NCBI GenBank assembly: GCA_902612345.1
Contig: CACMDE010000002.1
Coordinates: 32,769 to 96,768 of the forward strand
Direction of reading: 5' to 3'
Length of the DNA stretch: 64,000 nt
From: an uncultured Pelagibacteraceae bacterium
GTDB taxonomy: Bacteria; Pseudomonadota; Alphaproteobacteria; Pelagibacterales; Pelagibacteraceae
Positions 35,745 through 44,491 of the stretch are shown piece after piece (the first letter of the stretch is position 1; the number at the start of each line of letters is the position of its first letter). A model generated the notes under the pieces. That model saw nothing but the letters and a program-made list of their open reading frames with translations, had not been told where the DNA came from and made no database searches. The translations under genes and the position numbers were made by a program.

Positions 35745-36428
35745 TTATTTAGCGCCTAATTTTAAATTTCTAGGAATTGCAATATCCATCAATTTTGGAT
35801 CAGGTAAATTTAGGTTGTTCATAATATCAGCATATTCATCAGCTGTTTTTACTTGAAGTCTTGGATTATTATTTTTCTCCTTTTCAATAGTACTAAAAAA
35901 TTTTCCATTATAATCATGCGCTGGATAAACTTTAGTTTGATTAGGTAATTTTAATAATATATTAAAAATTGAATTATATGAGTCGTAAGGATTTCCATTT
36001 TGAAAGTCAGTCCTGCCAGTTCCATTAATTAAAAGTGTATCTCCAGTAAAGACTCTGTCCTGCATAAAAAAACTAAAACTTTCATAAGTATGGCCTGGTG
36101 TGTAGAGTGCTCGAATTTTTAAATTGTCAAGAGTTATCATTTCCTGATCTTTTACTTTAATCGATACTACATCTGCCGGGGTTTTGTCTCCCATGATGGT
36201 TTCACAATTTGTTTTATCTTTCAGTTCTGACATACCTGTTATATGATCTGCGTGTATGTGAGTATCTATCACTTTCACTAATTTTAAATTAAGTTTATTT
36301 AATAGATTTATATAAACATCAACATGTTCTAATACAGGATCAATAATTAAAGCTTCTCTTCCAGAACCAGATGAAATTAAGTATGTATATGTAGATGAGG
36401 TTTTATCAAATAGCTGTTCAAAAATCAT
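35745..36428 (-). CDS. ETHE1-type persulfide dioxygenase (MBL fold)
   Basis: 227-residue metallo-beta-lactamase fold protein. Metal motifs are THIHADHITG, TPGHTYES and FTGDTLLINGTGRTDFQNGNP; the last is the ETHE1/persulfide dioxygenase signature. The terminal His is in VYPAHDYNG. Such enzymes oxidise glutathione persulfide to sulfite and use one iron. With methanethiol oxidase and DddP-like genes elsewhere in the window, a role in clearing sulfide-derived persulfide is plausible. It is transcribed alone, divergent from the small lipoprotein gene. Confidence 0.85.
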   Translation of the reverse strand: MIFEQLFDKTSSTYTYLISSGSGREALIIDPVLEHVDVYINLLNKLNLKLVKVIDTHIHADHITGMSELKDKTNCETIMGDKTPADVVSIKVKDQEMITLDNLKIRALYTPGHTYESFSFFMQDRVFTGDTLLINGTGRTDFQNGNPYDSYNSIFNILLKLPNQTKVYPAHDYNGKFFSTIEKEKNNNPRLQVKTADEYADIMNNLNLPDPKLMDIAIPRNLKLGAK

Positions 36429-36538
36429 ATCTTATAATATTCATTATTTAAGAATAATAAAGATATTGTCCAAATTAGGCAAAATAGTAATTTCTCTGTT
36501 GAGTTGAATCAAAAATATATATATTGATTCTGCAGGGA

Positions 36539-36877
36539 ATGAAAAAACTATTATTTAATTTATTTATTTTGATTTTTTTAACCGGATGTTTTCAAACTAC
36601 AGCAATGGTTGGACCAACAATGACACTTGTATCAACCGGAAACTTTGGCCATGCTTTAGGAACTTTTGTAACAAATACAGCTGTTGAAAAAGAAACAGGT
36701 ATGCAAACACACCAATTGCTAGTTAAAAAGGTTGAAGAACAACATATAAAGCAAGAAGATTCTAAAATTAATGAAGAATTGTCAAAAATATTAGAAGATA
36801 ATATTCAAAATAAACAATTAGTAATTTTGTTACAAAATAATATAAAAAAAACTAAAAAAATAATTGATTCAAATTAA
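36539..36877 (+). CDS. small lipoprotein of unknown function
   Basis: The frame begins at 36524, but ATG at 36539 is preferred: CAGGG lies just upstream and the lipoprotein signal then starts cleanly (MKKLLFNLFILIFLTGCFQ, Cys near residue 17). This gives 112 residues. The mature part has a Gly/Thr-rich segment (MVGPTMTLVSTGNFGHALGTFVTNTAVEKETGM) and a long charged helix with coiled-coil character. No family is recognised. Its stop overlaps the stop of the convergent gene by nine bases. Confidence 0.72.
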   Translation: MKKLLFNLFILIFLTGCFQTTAMVGPTMTLVSTGNFGHALGTFVTNTAVEKETGMQTHQLLVKKVEEQHIKQEDSKINEELSKILEDNIQNKQLVILLQNNIKKTKKIIDSN

Positions 36878-37303
36878 ATTTAATTTGATTAAATTTTCTT
36901 GACCTGTTTCTTTACACCATAGTTCATAACTTTCACATATACGCCAAAGATGATTAAATGCTCTTTGAGAAATTTCCAAAGGAAAATGGCTTTTTGCATA
37001 GTATAATTCAGGGTACTGAATTAATTGTTTAATCATTGTATTTTTTTGTATTTCCAAAAGTCTTATAGTCTCAGAGGGTATTTTTTTACCTGTATCTTTA
37101 TCAATAAAATTATTTTTTTCTAAATTATTAAACCATTCGTCATGAAATTTTCCTGAACTAATTTTTTTATAAATTTGAGAACCGATAAATCTTTCAAAAG
37201 CTTCTATATTGTTTAAATTATTATTTTTTTTTAATTTCAATATTTCTAAATAAATAGTTTCAGCGACATAAAGGACGTATGGTTTATCAGTACTTAAATT
37301 CAT
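36869..37303 (-). CDS. hypothetical protein, 144 aa
   Basis: 144-residue soluble, alpha-helical protein without a recognised motif. Features seen: a Lys/Asn-rich stretch (LKLKKNNNLNNIEAFERFIG), a central DTGKKIPSETIRLLEIQKNTMI and a C-terminal aromatic part (FPLEISQRAFNHLWRICESYELWCKETGQ). It has normal base composition and starts four bases after the GNAT gene's stop, so it is likely co-transcribed with it. Function unknown. Confidence 0.6.
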   Translation of the reverse strand: MNLSTDKPYVLYVAETIYLEILKLKKNNNLNNIEAFERFIGSQIYKKISSGKFHDEWFNNLEKNNFIDKDTGKKIPSETIRLLEIQKNTMIKQLIQYPELYYAKSHFPLEISQRAFNHLWRICESYELWCKETGQENLIKLNLI

Positions 37304-37306
37304 AAT

Positions 37307-37762
37307 TTAAATATTTTTAGAATAATAGCAGGAGTTTGTATCTGTTTTATAATGAGCAAATGGCTCACACGTTTTAAAGCCAGATTTTTCAAAAAGTTTT
37401 CTTGCAGGTTCAAAAAAAATCCCTGCACCAGTCTCTAAACTAATTTTATTTATTCCATTTTTTTTTGCTTCTATTATTAGATGATCAAGAAGCTTGATAC
37501 CATACCCCTTACCTCTAAATTCATCAGCTATTCTAATAGATTTGAATTCTCCATGATTTTTTTCTAAAAACTTAAGCGCGCCACATCCAATCAATTTATC
37601 TTCTTCCCAAATACTCCAAAATTTAATACTTGGAACTTTTAAGCCTTCTATATCTAAAACATGTGTACTTCCCTCAGGTGAATTAGATCTGAGCTGATAA
37701 AAATGATAATGTAAAAGTGTATTTACACTTGGATTATCAAAGTTATTTTCTATTGATTTCAT
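37307..37762 (-). CDS. GNAT-family N-acetyltransferase
   Basis: The open frame reaches 37801, but ATG at 37762 (MKSIENNFDNP) gives the usual GNAT beginning; two earlier Met codons are possible. 151 residues from that start. Motif A is IRIADEFRGKGYGIKLLDHLIIEAKKNG (R/Q-x-x-G-x-G/A). Preceding strands are KFWSIWEEDKLIGCGALKFL and a following SLETGAGIFFEPARKLFEKSGF. The order and spacing resemble the YsnE-type acetyltransferases. Substrate unknown. It is divergent from the SRAP gene. Confidence 0.8.
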   Translation of the reverse strand: MKSIENNFDNPSVNTLLHYHFYQLRSNSPEGSTHVLDIEGLKVPSIKFWSIWEEDKLIGCGALKFLEKNHGEFKSIRIADEFRGKGYGIKLLDHLIIEAKKNGINKISLETGAGIFFEPARKLFEKSGFKTCEPFAHYKTDTNSCYYSKNI

Positions 37763-37812
37763 AAATCTGAAAAACATATAATCTAAAAATAAATTAAACA
37801 AAGAATTTTTTT

Positions 37813-38436
37813 ATGTGTGGAAGATTTGTAATTACCAATCCAGTAGCGAAAACAAAAAGAATTGTAAAAACGGCAATTAAAGTGGAAGATACTGAAAACT
37901 ACAATGCCCACCCAACACAGAATCTTCCAGTTATAAAAAAATATATAAATGGTAACACGCTAGAGTTGCTAAAATGGGGTATAATTCCATCCTGGTCAAA
38001 ACAAAAAGATTTTAAACCACTTATTAATGCAAGACTAGAAACGATTGATGAGAAAATATCATTTAAAAAACATATTAAAGTACATAGATGTATCGCTGTA
38101 GCTGACGGATTTTATGAGTGGAAAAGAGATGGAAAGGAAAAAACCCCTTTTTACTTTCTAAGAGATGATAAAAAAATGATCTTTATTGCAGGAATTTTTT
38201 CTGGCAATCAGTTTTGTTTGATCACAGAACAAGCATCAAAGAATGTAAATGAAATTCATCATAGACAACCTGTAATTTTAAATGAGAAAGATATTAATAA
38301 TTATTTAAATTTACAAATAGATGGATCAAATTTTTTAAGGGAAGCAAACAAACCTAGCTTGGGATTCTACGAAATTTCAAAAGATGTTAATAAGCCTACA
38401 AATAATTCAATATCTTTAATACAAAAAATCAAATAA
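37813..38436 (+). CDS. yedK: SRAP-family abasic-site DNA-protein crosslink protein (YedK-like)
   Basis: 207 residues. The catalytic Cys2 (MCGRFVI) forms a thiazolidine with abasic sites in single-stranded DNA. Other family residues are in YNAHPTQNLPVI, WGIIPSW, INARLETI, VADGFYEWKR and IHHRQPVIL (the catalytic His). It protects abasic sites at replication forks. The length fits the bacterial family (about 220). The MCGRFV start fixes the initiation codon. Confidence 0.92.
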   Translation: MCGRFVITNPVAKTKRIVKTAIKVEDTENYNAHPTQNLPVIKKYINGNTLELLKWGIIPSWSKQKDFKPLINARLETIDEKISFKKHIKVHRCIAVADGFYEWKRDGKEKTPFYFLRDDKKMIFIAGIFSGNQFCLITEQASKNVNEIHHRQPVILNEKDINNYLNLQIDGSNFLREANKPSLGFYEISKDVNKPTNNSISLIQKIK

Positions 38437-38449
38437 TCTATTTTTATAT

Positions 38450-39502
38450 TTAAAAAATATTTTCTATTGGTTCCACTTGTCCTATATTAAATATAATAGC
38501 ATCATCAGGACTGTATCCAAATTGATTGGCTGAATCTTTAAATCTTTTTGCAGGCTCAAGTATTGGCTCTAAAGATAGAACAACAGTTCCCCAATGCATT
38601 CCTAACATTTTTTTACTATTTAAATCCCTTCCTATTTGAAGCGCTTCCTCAGGATTTGTATGATATATTGATTTATCTTTAACGGGTGCCATTGGATAAA
38701 AATTATATGCTCCAATGTTTATTAAAGTTAAATCTATCGGCCCATATTTTTTTCCCAGAGCTTTATAAATATTTCCATAGCCAGTGTCACATGCAAAAAA
38801 TATTTTCTTCCCCTGATATTCGATTATAAAACTGCCCCAAAGTGTTTTATTTGTATCCCACAAACTTCGTTTTGACCAATGCACAGCTGGCACTAAAGTA
38901 ACTTTAAGATCATTTATTTTGATCTCATCATACCAATCCATTTCATCTACATTTCGATAGCCATTACGTGTGAAATATTTTCCTAGTTTCAAAGGTGCAA
39001 GCACTTTAGCTTTTTTATAGGGAAATCTTTGTATTGTTCTTGTGCTTAAATGATCATAATGATTGTGTGTAAGTAAAAACAAATCTACTTCGGGTAATTC
39101 ATTTAATTCTAAAGCAGGATCTACAAATCTTTTTGGGCCAAATATTAATGGACCCATATTTTTTTCAAATACAGGATCAGTTATAATTGTTGTTTTTCCT
39201 AATTTTATTAAAAAGGTGGCATGACCTATCCAAGCAATATAGTTACCTTTTTTATATTTATTTAAATTACTTATTACTTCGGTCTTATTTATAACGTGAT
39301 CATCTGGAACTGTAGTATCAAGTTTTTTCTTTTCTTCATTAAATATTTTAAAACTCCAATTAAAAGAAGAATCCCTGACAGGCGAACCTTCTGGATTTCT
39401 AAATGATCCATCAGACATATGGTGATATGGTTTTTTATCCATAGCAAACAAATTATTTGAGTAGTTTAATAAAATAAATAGAAAAATTAAAAATTTTGTC
39501 AC
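38450..39502 (-). CDS. NAPE-PLD-like metallo-beta-lactamase fold hydrolase
   Basis: 350 residues. A hydrophobic signal peptide (KFLIFLFILLNYSNNLFA) precedes a domain with WIGHATFLIKLGKTTIITDPVF, THNHYDHLS (metal ligands), VPAVHWSKRSLWD, FFACDTGYG and GMHWGTVVLSLEP. This set is that of N-acylphosphatidylethanolamine phospholipase D-like proteins, which suggests a phospholipid phosphodiesterase. The exported location is inferred. The gene ends 13 bases from the SRAP stop and follows purK closely, so it may be transcribed with purEK. Confidence 0.75.
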   Translation of the reverse strand: MTKFLIFLFILLNYSNNLFAMDKKPYHHMSDGSFRNPEGSPVRDSSFNWSFKIFNEEKKKLDTTVPDDHVINKTEVISNLNKYKKGNYIAWIGHATFLIKLGKTTIITDPVFEKNMGPLIFGPKRFVDPALELNELPEVDLFLLTHNHYDHLSTRTIQRFPYKKAKVLAPLKLGKYFTRNGYRNVDEMDWYDEIKINDLKVTLVPAVHWSKRSLWDTNKTLWGSFIIEYQGKKIFFACDTGYGNIYKALGKKYGPIDLTLINIGAYNFYPMAPVKDKSIYHTNPEEALQIGRDLNSKKMLGMHWGTVVLSLEPILEPAKRFKDSANQFGYSPDDAIIFNIGQVEPIENIF

Positions 39503-39506
39503 ACGC

Positions 39507-40553
39507 TTACTTTTGAATAACAGTTAAATGACCCATTTTTCTATTTACTTTAATTTCTTTTTTTCCATAATCAAAAAAGAATTCATTATCAGAATATTTT
39601 TTAGATCGGTATGAGACAATTTCTTCACCAATAATATTTATCATTCTTGCATCATATAATTTTTTTAACTCTTGCTTTCCTAATCCACAGATCGCTCTTA
39701 TATGATTTTCAAATTGACTTATGTTATATGCATTTATTGTTAAATGACCTGAATTGTGAACTCTAGGTGCAATTTCGTTAACATATAAATTATCATTTTT
39801 ATCTATAAAATATTCTATACATATTGTTCCCAAATAATCTAAATCATCAGCAATTATTGATGCCCAATCTTTTGCTTTTGATACTATTTTTTCATCAATT
39901 TCAGCAGGTATTTTAGAATATTTTAATATTTGATTTTCATGCTCGTTTTCAATTGGCTCATAAACCGAGTGAATAGAATGACCAAATCTAGTCAATATAA
40001 TTGAAAATTCTTTTTTTAAATTAATCATTTTCTCTAAAATATATTCTTGGGAAAAATCAATATTTAAATTTTCTAAATCTGAAACGTTGTTTAATTTATA
40101 TTGACCTTTACCATCATAACCAAGCCTACAAGTTTTAAGAAGTCCAGGAATTAATTTTATATTTGCGTTAAGATCAGATTTTTCTCTAATTGATACATAT
40201 CTAGTAGTGCTAATATTACATTTATTTACAAAATCTTTTTCGTATAGTCTGTGCTGTACTATTTTATTTATTGCTGGTTTTGGTTTAACTTCTTTGAATT
40301 GATTAATTAAATCTAATGTTTCAAAAGGAATATTTTCAAATTCATAAGTAACGAGATCTACTTTATCAATAAAATACTGTATTTTTTCTTTATCTTTGTA
40401 ATCACCAAAAATAAAATCATTTGCATAAACTTGTGCAGGAGCATCTTTATCATCACAATAGATAACAGTTTTTATATTTAGATTTTTTGCACCTAAACAT
40501 AATAGACTTCCAAGTTGACCACCGCCTAAAATTCCAATAGTTAGCTCTGACAT
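39507..40553 (-). CDS. purK: N5-carboxyaminoimidazole ribonucleotide synthase
   Basis: 348-residue ATP-grasp enzyme of purine synthesis. The N-terminal motif is GILGGGQLGSLLCLG. Other features are TYEFENIPFETL, KTCRLGYDGKGQYK, CIEYFIDKNDNLYVNEIAPRVHNSGHLTINA and SQFENHIRAICG. Slightly shorter than E. coli PurK (355). It starts six bases after purE in the standard purEK arrangement. Confidence 0.95.
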   Translation of the reverse strand: MSELTIGILGGGQLGSLLCLGAKNLNIKTVIYCDDKDAPAQVYANDFIFGDYKDKEKIQYFIDKVDLVTYEFENIPFETLDLINQFKEVKPKPAINKIVQHRLYEKDFVNKCNISTTRYVSIREKSDLNANIKLIPGLLKTCRLGYDGKGQYKLNNVSDLENLNIDFSQEYILEKMINLKKEFSIILTRFGHSIHSVYEPIENEHENQILKYSKIPAEIDEKIVSKAKDWASIIADDLDYLGTICIEYFIDKNDNLYVNEIAPRVHNSGHLTINAYNISQFENHIRAICGLGKQELKKLYDARMINIIGEEIVSYRSKKYSDNEFFFDYGKKEIKVNRKMGHLTVIQK

Positions 40554-40559
40554 ATTTAA

Positions 40560-41060
40560 TTATTTAGGTTTTTTTTTTACAGATTTAGTTTGTTTGGATC
40601 TTAATTGATTAAATCTTGATTTAATTTTTTTATCACTTATTGCTAAGATCGAAGCTGCGTATAAAGCAGCGTTTATTGCACCGTCCTTGCCTATTGCAAC
40701 TGATCCAACAGGAATTCCTTTAGGCATTTGAACTATAGATAATAAACTATCCAATCCTTTTAATTTTTTACTTTCTATCGGAACTCCAATTACTGGTATA
40801 GGAGATATTGCAGCTACCATGCCTGGTAAGTGAGCAGATCCACCAGCTCCAGCAATTATCACAGAAATATTATTTTTTTCAGCACTTAAAGCAAAATTGA
40901 ATAATCTTTTAGGTGTTCTGTGAGCAGAAATAATTTTTATTTCAAATCTAATTTTTAAACTTTTTAAAACTTTTTCAGCATATTTCATAGTTGCATAGTC
41001 TGATTGACTGCCCATAATGATTGATACTAGAGGTTTATTTTTTTGAGGCATTTTATTCAT
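40560..41060 (-). CDS. purE: N5-carboxyaminoimidazole ribonucleotide mutase
   Basis: 166 residues. The class I PurE motifs are IIMGSQSDYATMKYAEKVL, ISAHRTPKRLFNFA, IAGAGGSAHLPGMVAA and MPKGIPVGSVAIGKDGAINAALYA. A basic C-terminal tail (RSKQTKSVKKKPK) extends the usual end slightly. First gene of purEK and divergent from the M19-like gene with a 40-base gap. ATG at 41060 or the Met three residues later could start translation. Confidence 0.96.
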   Translation of the reverse strand: MNKMPQKNKPLVSIIMGSQSDYATMKYAEKVLKSLKIRFEIKIISAHRTPKRLFNFALSAEKNNISVIIAGAGGSAHLPGMVAAISPIPVIGVPIESKKLKGLDSLLSIVQMPKGIPVGSVAIGKDGAINAALYAASILAISDKKIKSRFNQLRSKQTKSVKKKPK

Positions 41061-41100
41061 TTAATAGCAAATATTTTTAATCTAATATACCTTTAATAAT

Positions 41101-42069
41101 ATGAATTATAAAATTGATAACCTCCAATATTGTAAATGGTCAAGAGAAGTATTTCAAATTAATAGAGATGCTGGATTAGATGCTGTACATGTTACAGTTG
41201 TCTATCACGAAGATTTTGACGAATTCAATTCTAGAGTTAATGAATGGAATTCATTTTTTAAAGATAATTCCGATCTTATATTTTTAGGAAAATCTTACAA
41301 AGATATAGAAAAAGCCAAAAAAGAAAAAAAAACTGCAATATTTTTTGGTTTTCAAAACTGTTCACCCATAGAGGATGATATTGGTTTAGTTGAAAAAGTT
41401 TACGATCTTGGTTGCAGGTTCATGCAACTGACATACAATAATCAATCTTTGTTAGCCACAGGATGTTTTGAAAATGATGATAGTGGAGTTACAAATTTTG
41501 GAAAAGAAGTAATCAAAGAAATGAATAGAATTGGAATTGTAGTTGATATGTCTCACTCGGCAGAAAAAAGTACAATAGATGCAATTAATATAAGTCAAAA
41601 ACCAATAGCAATTACTCATGCAAACCCAAGTTTTTGGTATGCAGCTAAAAGAAACAAATCAGATGAGTTACTTAAAATTTTATCTAAAAATGATGGAATG
41701 TTGGGACTGTCTTTATATCCTCATCATCTAAAAGATGGAACAAATTGCTCATTAGAAAGTTTTTGTGAAATGGTTGCGAAAACTGCAGATCTTATGGGCG
41801 TAGAAAAAATAGGAATTGGATCAGATCTTTGTTTGAACCAACCCGACTCTGTTGTTGAATGGATGAGAAATGGTACTTGGGCAAAAGCAAAAAATTTTGG
41901 TGAAGGTACAAAAAGTAATTCAGGATTTCCAAAACAACCTGATTGGTTTCTCGATGCAAGAGGATTTTCTAACTTGGAAAGTGGTTTATCCAATATTGGA
42001 TTTAGTAAAAATGAAATTAACGGAATTCTTGGAGATAATTGGTTTAATTTTTATAAAAGAATAAATTAA
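41101..42069 (+). CDS. membrane-dipeptidase (M19)-family protein with altered metal site
   Basis: 322 residues with the renal-dipeptidase TIM-barrel pattern: MQLTYNNQSLLATGC, VVDMSHSAEKSTIDAI (His), IAITHANPSFW (His) and IGIGSDLC (Asp). The usual N-terminal D-G-H-x-D metal motif is absent (the protein begins MNYKIDNLQYCKW), and the bridging Glu position reads FFGFQNCSP, with Gln. Half of the binuclear zinc site is therefore missing or rebuilt. Similar 'FQN' variants may form their own subfamily. It starts a tightly coupled operon (TAATG) with three proteins of unknown role, so ordinary dipeptidase activity is doubtful. Confidence 0.78.
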   Translation: MNYKIDNLQYCKWSREVFQINRDAGLDAVHVTVVYHEDFDEFNSRVNEWNSFFKDNSDLIFLGKSYKDIEKAKKEKKTAIFFGFQNCSPIEDDIGLVEKVYDLGCRFMQLTYNNQSLLATGCFENDDSGVTNFGKEVIKEMNRIGIVVDMSHSAEKSTIDAINISQKPIAITHANPSFWYAAKRNKSDELLKILSKNDGMLGLSLYPHHLKDGTNCSLESFCEMVAKTADLMGVEKIGIGSDLCLNQPDSVVEWMRNGTWAKAKNFGEGTKSNSGFPKQPDWFLDARGFSNLESGLSNIGFSKNEINGILGDNWFNFYKRIN

Positions 42070-43727
42070 TGAAAGTTCAATTAAGATCACCAAAAGAAAT
42101 AATGAAGCTCTCAAGATTAGGTTGCTTTCATCAATCTAAACTTTCATTTTTAAGATCATTTTTGGAGGAATTTAAAGACTGGAATTACTCAAGGGATTTA
42201 TTTGAATTAAATAGAGAAGGATATGGTAGAGCTGTATATTCTTTTTCTAAAAATAATAGGACATATTCTTTAGTTTGTTTTGCAAATGAACTTAAAGATG
42301 ATGAAAGATCTGATAGAGTTATTGCAACAAAATGGGATGCTGCATTTGTATTGCACGATGGTATTCCAACTACGCAAGATATTGAAAGACTCTCTAAAAA
42401 TGTACCAAAGCAAGAAGTTGGAAGGTTAAGCTACAAAGAGTTAACCCTTTCAAGAGCAAACAGATCAGTAAGATTATTTAATGAGGTTGTAGAAAGTCTT
42501 TCTAATGGAAGGCAACCTGATAAAAAAGTTTTATCTAATGTTGGATATTTATATAGAACCACAGCAGTCTATGGATCTGGAAAATTTGGTTTAGCCGATA
42601 GATTTAGAGTTAAAAATCGTTCAGAAATTAAAGGTCCATTCAGATTAGAAATGATGTTGGTTTATTTAGTAAGACAATTTACATTTGATCAAATTAATCA
42701 TATTGCTAAGAATAAAAATCCAGAAAAATTTGTAGAACTTGATAAAGAAATTGCAAAAGGTCTTGGAATTGGTAATTCAACTGGACTTGGCATGGCTCCA
42801 TTTATAGTAAATCATCCAACTTTGCTAAACAATTGGGTTTTGGCTAGAGAAACCATTTTGAAAAAAATTAGAGAAGTTGAAGATGTAAATAAAAATCAAT
42901 TCAATACTTTTCTAAACTGTCTAAAGAAATCGATTACAAATGTTGAAAACTGGAATACTGACAGCGATTTTCAAAAAAATAAGATAGTAGAGTTATTAAA
43001 AGATCTAAAAAAAACTATCAATTATTTGGATTCAGTCGACATTAATCAAAAATTTTTGTTCAATGAAATTTATAAATGGGCTGAAAAAACAGTATGCGAC
43101 GAATGTTTAGAATATTTAGTGTCAATTTTTATGGAACCATTTGATGGAATAGTAAATAAATTTAAGGATAAGATGAGTTCAGATGAAGATAAATATTTTA
43201 CAATACCTACTGAAAGAAAAATATCCGAACTAAGAGATATTCTTGAAAAAAATTATTTTGATATTTTAAAACTAGACTTTACTCAAAAAGAAAATAACCA
43301 TAATTTTTGGTTTATATCAAAAAACAAAGAAGAACCGCGCCTTGGTAGCAGATTTGAGGTTAGTGGATCTGAATTAGAACAACCTCTGGCAATCGCAAGA
43401 GACATAAAAAAATTATATGAAAGAGTTATAGTTACAAAAAATAGTTTATCTATTGCAGAATTTTTAATAGAAAATGATGATTTGAGACATGTGGTTAGAA
43501 GAGCATTTATAATTGAAAAATTTCCTTACTCTGAAATATTAGATAATACTATTGGAGAACATTTAATGCCAATAGACATGCTAAGATTAAAATTGTCATT
43601 TTTTGGAGCAATTAAATTTGATCCAAGATCAGATAAATGGTTAAGAATTTGTATGTTTCAAGGTGCTCCTCTTCCAAATCAATTACATAACTTTGATGAT
43701 AAATGGGTTTACGAAACTTTAAATTAA
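42069..43727 (+). CDS. conserved protein of unknown function, 552 aa
   Basis: 552 residues, not recognised. No signal peptide or membrane helices are apparent. Stretches that look conserved include ELNREGYGRAVYSF, DRVIATKWDAAFVLHDG, GRLSYKELTLSRANRSVRLF, LYRTTAVYGSGKFGLADR, GPFRLEMMLVYLVRQFTFD and GIGNSTGLGMAPFIVNHP. The middle part (about 270-400) is helical and charged; the end is DMLRLKLSFFGAIKFDPRSDKWLRICMFQG. The start overlaps the dipeptidase-like stop (TAATG) and the next gene begins directly after its stop, so it belongs to a dedicated four-gene unit. It looks like an enzyme rather than a structural protein, but the sequence alone gives no reaction. Confidence 0.7.
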   Translation: MKVQLRSPKEIMKLSRLGCFHQSKLSFLRSFLEEFKDWNYSRDLFELNREGYGRAVYSFSKNNRTYSLVCFANELKDDERSDRVIATKWDAAFVLHDGIPTTQDIERLSKNVPKQEVGRLSYKELTLSRANRSVRLFNEVVESLSNGRQPDKKVLSNVGYLYRTTAVYGSGKFGLADRFRVKNRSEIKGPFRLEMMLVYLVRQFTFDQINHIAKNKNPEKFVELDKEIAKGLGIGNSTGLGMAPFIVNHPTLLNNWVLARETILKKIREVEDVNKNQFNTFLNCLKKSITNVENWNTDSDFQKNKIVELLKDLKKTINYLDSVDINQKFLFNEIYKWAEKTVCDECLEYLVSIFMEPFDGIVNKFKDKMSSDEDKYFTIPTERKISELRDILEKNYFDILKLDFTQKENNHNFWFISKNKEEPRLGSRFEVSGSELEQPLAIARDIKKLYERVIVTKNSLSIAEFLIENDDLRHVVRRAFIIEKFPYSEILDNTIGEHLMPIDMLRLKLSFFGAIKFDPRSDKWLRICMFQGAPLPNQLHNFDDKWVYETLN

Positions 43728-44339
43728 ATGAGATCTTTAAGTGAAATTGATACTATTTCTAAACGTGCTTTAAGAGCCAAAGGTTTCAGTTGGGGAACTT
43801 CTGAAGAAATGGGTAAAAGTATAAAGCAATTAGAATTATTTGGTTTGCCAGGATTAAAAAATCTTAATCAATATTTAAAGATATATGATCAAAATAAATT
43901 TCAACAAATTAAACATGTATCTAAAAATAATATATCTGAAAATAAATTTCATTGTCCAATTAGTTCAGGAATAGGTTTTCTTGATCAAATCAAATCTTTA
44001 GAAAAAATGAATTCAGTAGAGTTTAATAAAATTGCATATCCAATTTTATTTTTATCTTTTGTAAGTAGAGCGTCTGAAGTTTTAGGTAAAAAAATATTAC
44101 TAAAAATGGATGAAAAAGAATTTATTTTAAACTTTAATCAAAGTATATTTGGTAACTATCATAAAAATGAAATTTGGGAAAACGCAAATAATATTTTTAT
44201 TAACTTTTTAGATAATAATAACTCCTTTAGTGAAACAGAGTGGAAAGAAATGACAAAATTTGCAAATGAAACTTTTGTAGATGAAAGTGACGAGTTAAAA
44301 GAGAAATCAGCTGGCGCAGGATTAACAGATAATGATTGA
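43728..44339 (+). CDS. DUF3726-like protein
   Basis: 203 residues. The N-terminal part (SLSEIDTISKRALRAKGFSWGTSEEMGKSIKQLELFGLPGLKNL) resembles the start of the DUF3726 family as I remember it: a small helical domain with G-x-x-W-G-x-x-E-E. No catalytic motif is known for the family. It directly abuts the 552-residue gene and overlaps the start of the 51-residue gene by eight bases. It has lower sequence complexity towards the C-terminus. Function unknown; partner of the two upstream genes by context. Confidence 0.6.
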   Translation: MRSLSEIDTISKRALRAKGFSWGTSEEMGKSIKQLELFGLPGLKNLNQYLKIYDQNKFQQIKHVSKNNISENKFHCPISSGIGFLDQIKSLEKMNSVEFNKIAYPILFLSFVSRASEVLGKKILLKMDEKEFILNFNQSIFGNYHKNEIWENANNIFINFLDNNNSFSETEWKEMTKFANETFVDESDELKEKSAGAGLTDND

Positions 44340-44487
44340 TGAGGACAAAATTAATTATAATGATGAGTTTGATAATTGTTGTGAAGAATGTAAAAAAGAA
44401 GATGAAAGTGTCAAACAAAATCTATTACTAATCGGTTACAAAATTTGCAATTCTTGCAAAATATCAAAAACTATTTTTCCAATATAA
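44332..44487 (+). CDS. small Cys-pair (putative zinc-binding) protein, 51 aa
   Basis: Short ORF overlapping the end of the DUF3726-like gene by eight bases. The translation begins MIDEDKINYNDEFDN and contains CCEEC and, about 20 residues later, CNSC, i.e. two C-x2-C pairs as in a small zinc ribbon; it ends KISKTIFPI. Coupled start and paired cysteines argue that it is real, completing the four-gene unit from 41101. No family recognised. It stops five bases before the convergent membrane-protein gene. Confidence 0.6.
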   Translation: MIDEDKINYNDEFDNCCEECKKEDESVKQNLLLIGYKICNSCKISKTIFPI

Positions 44488-44491
44488 TAAT

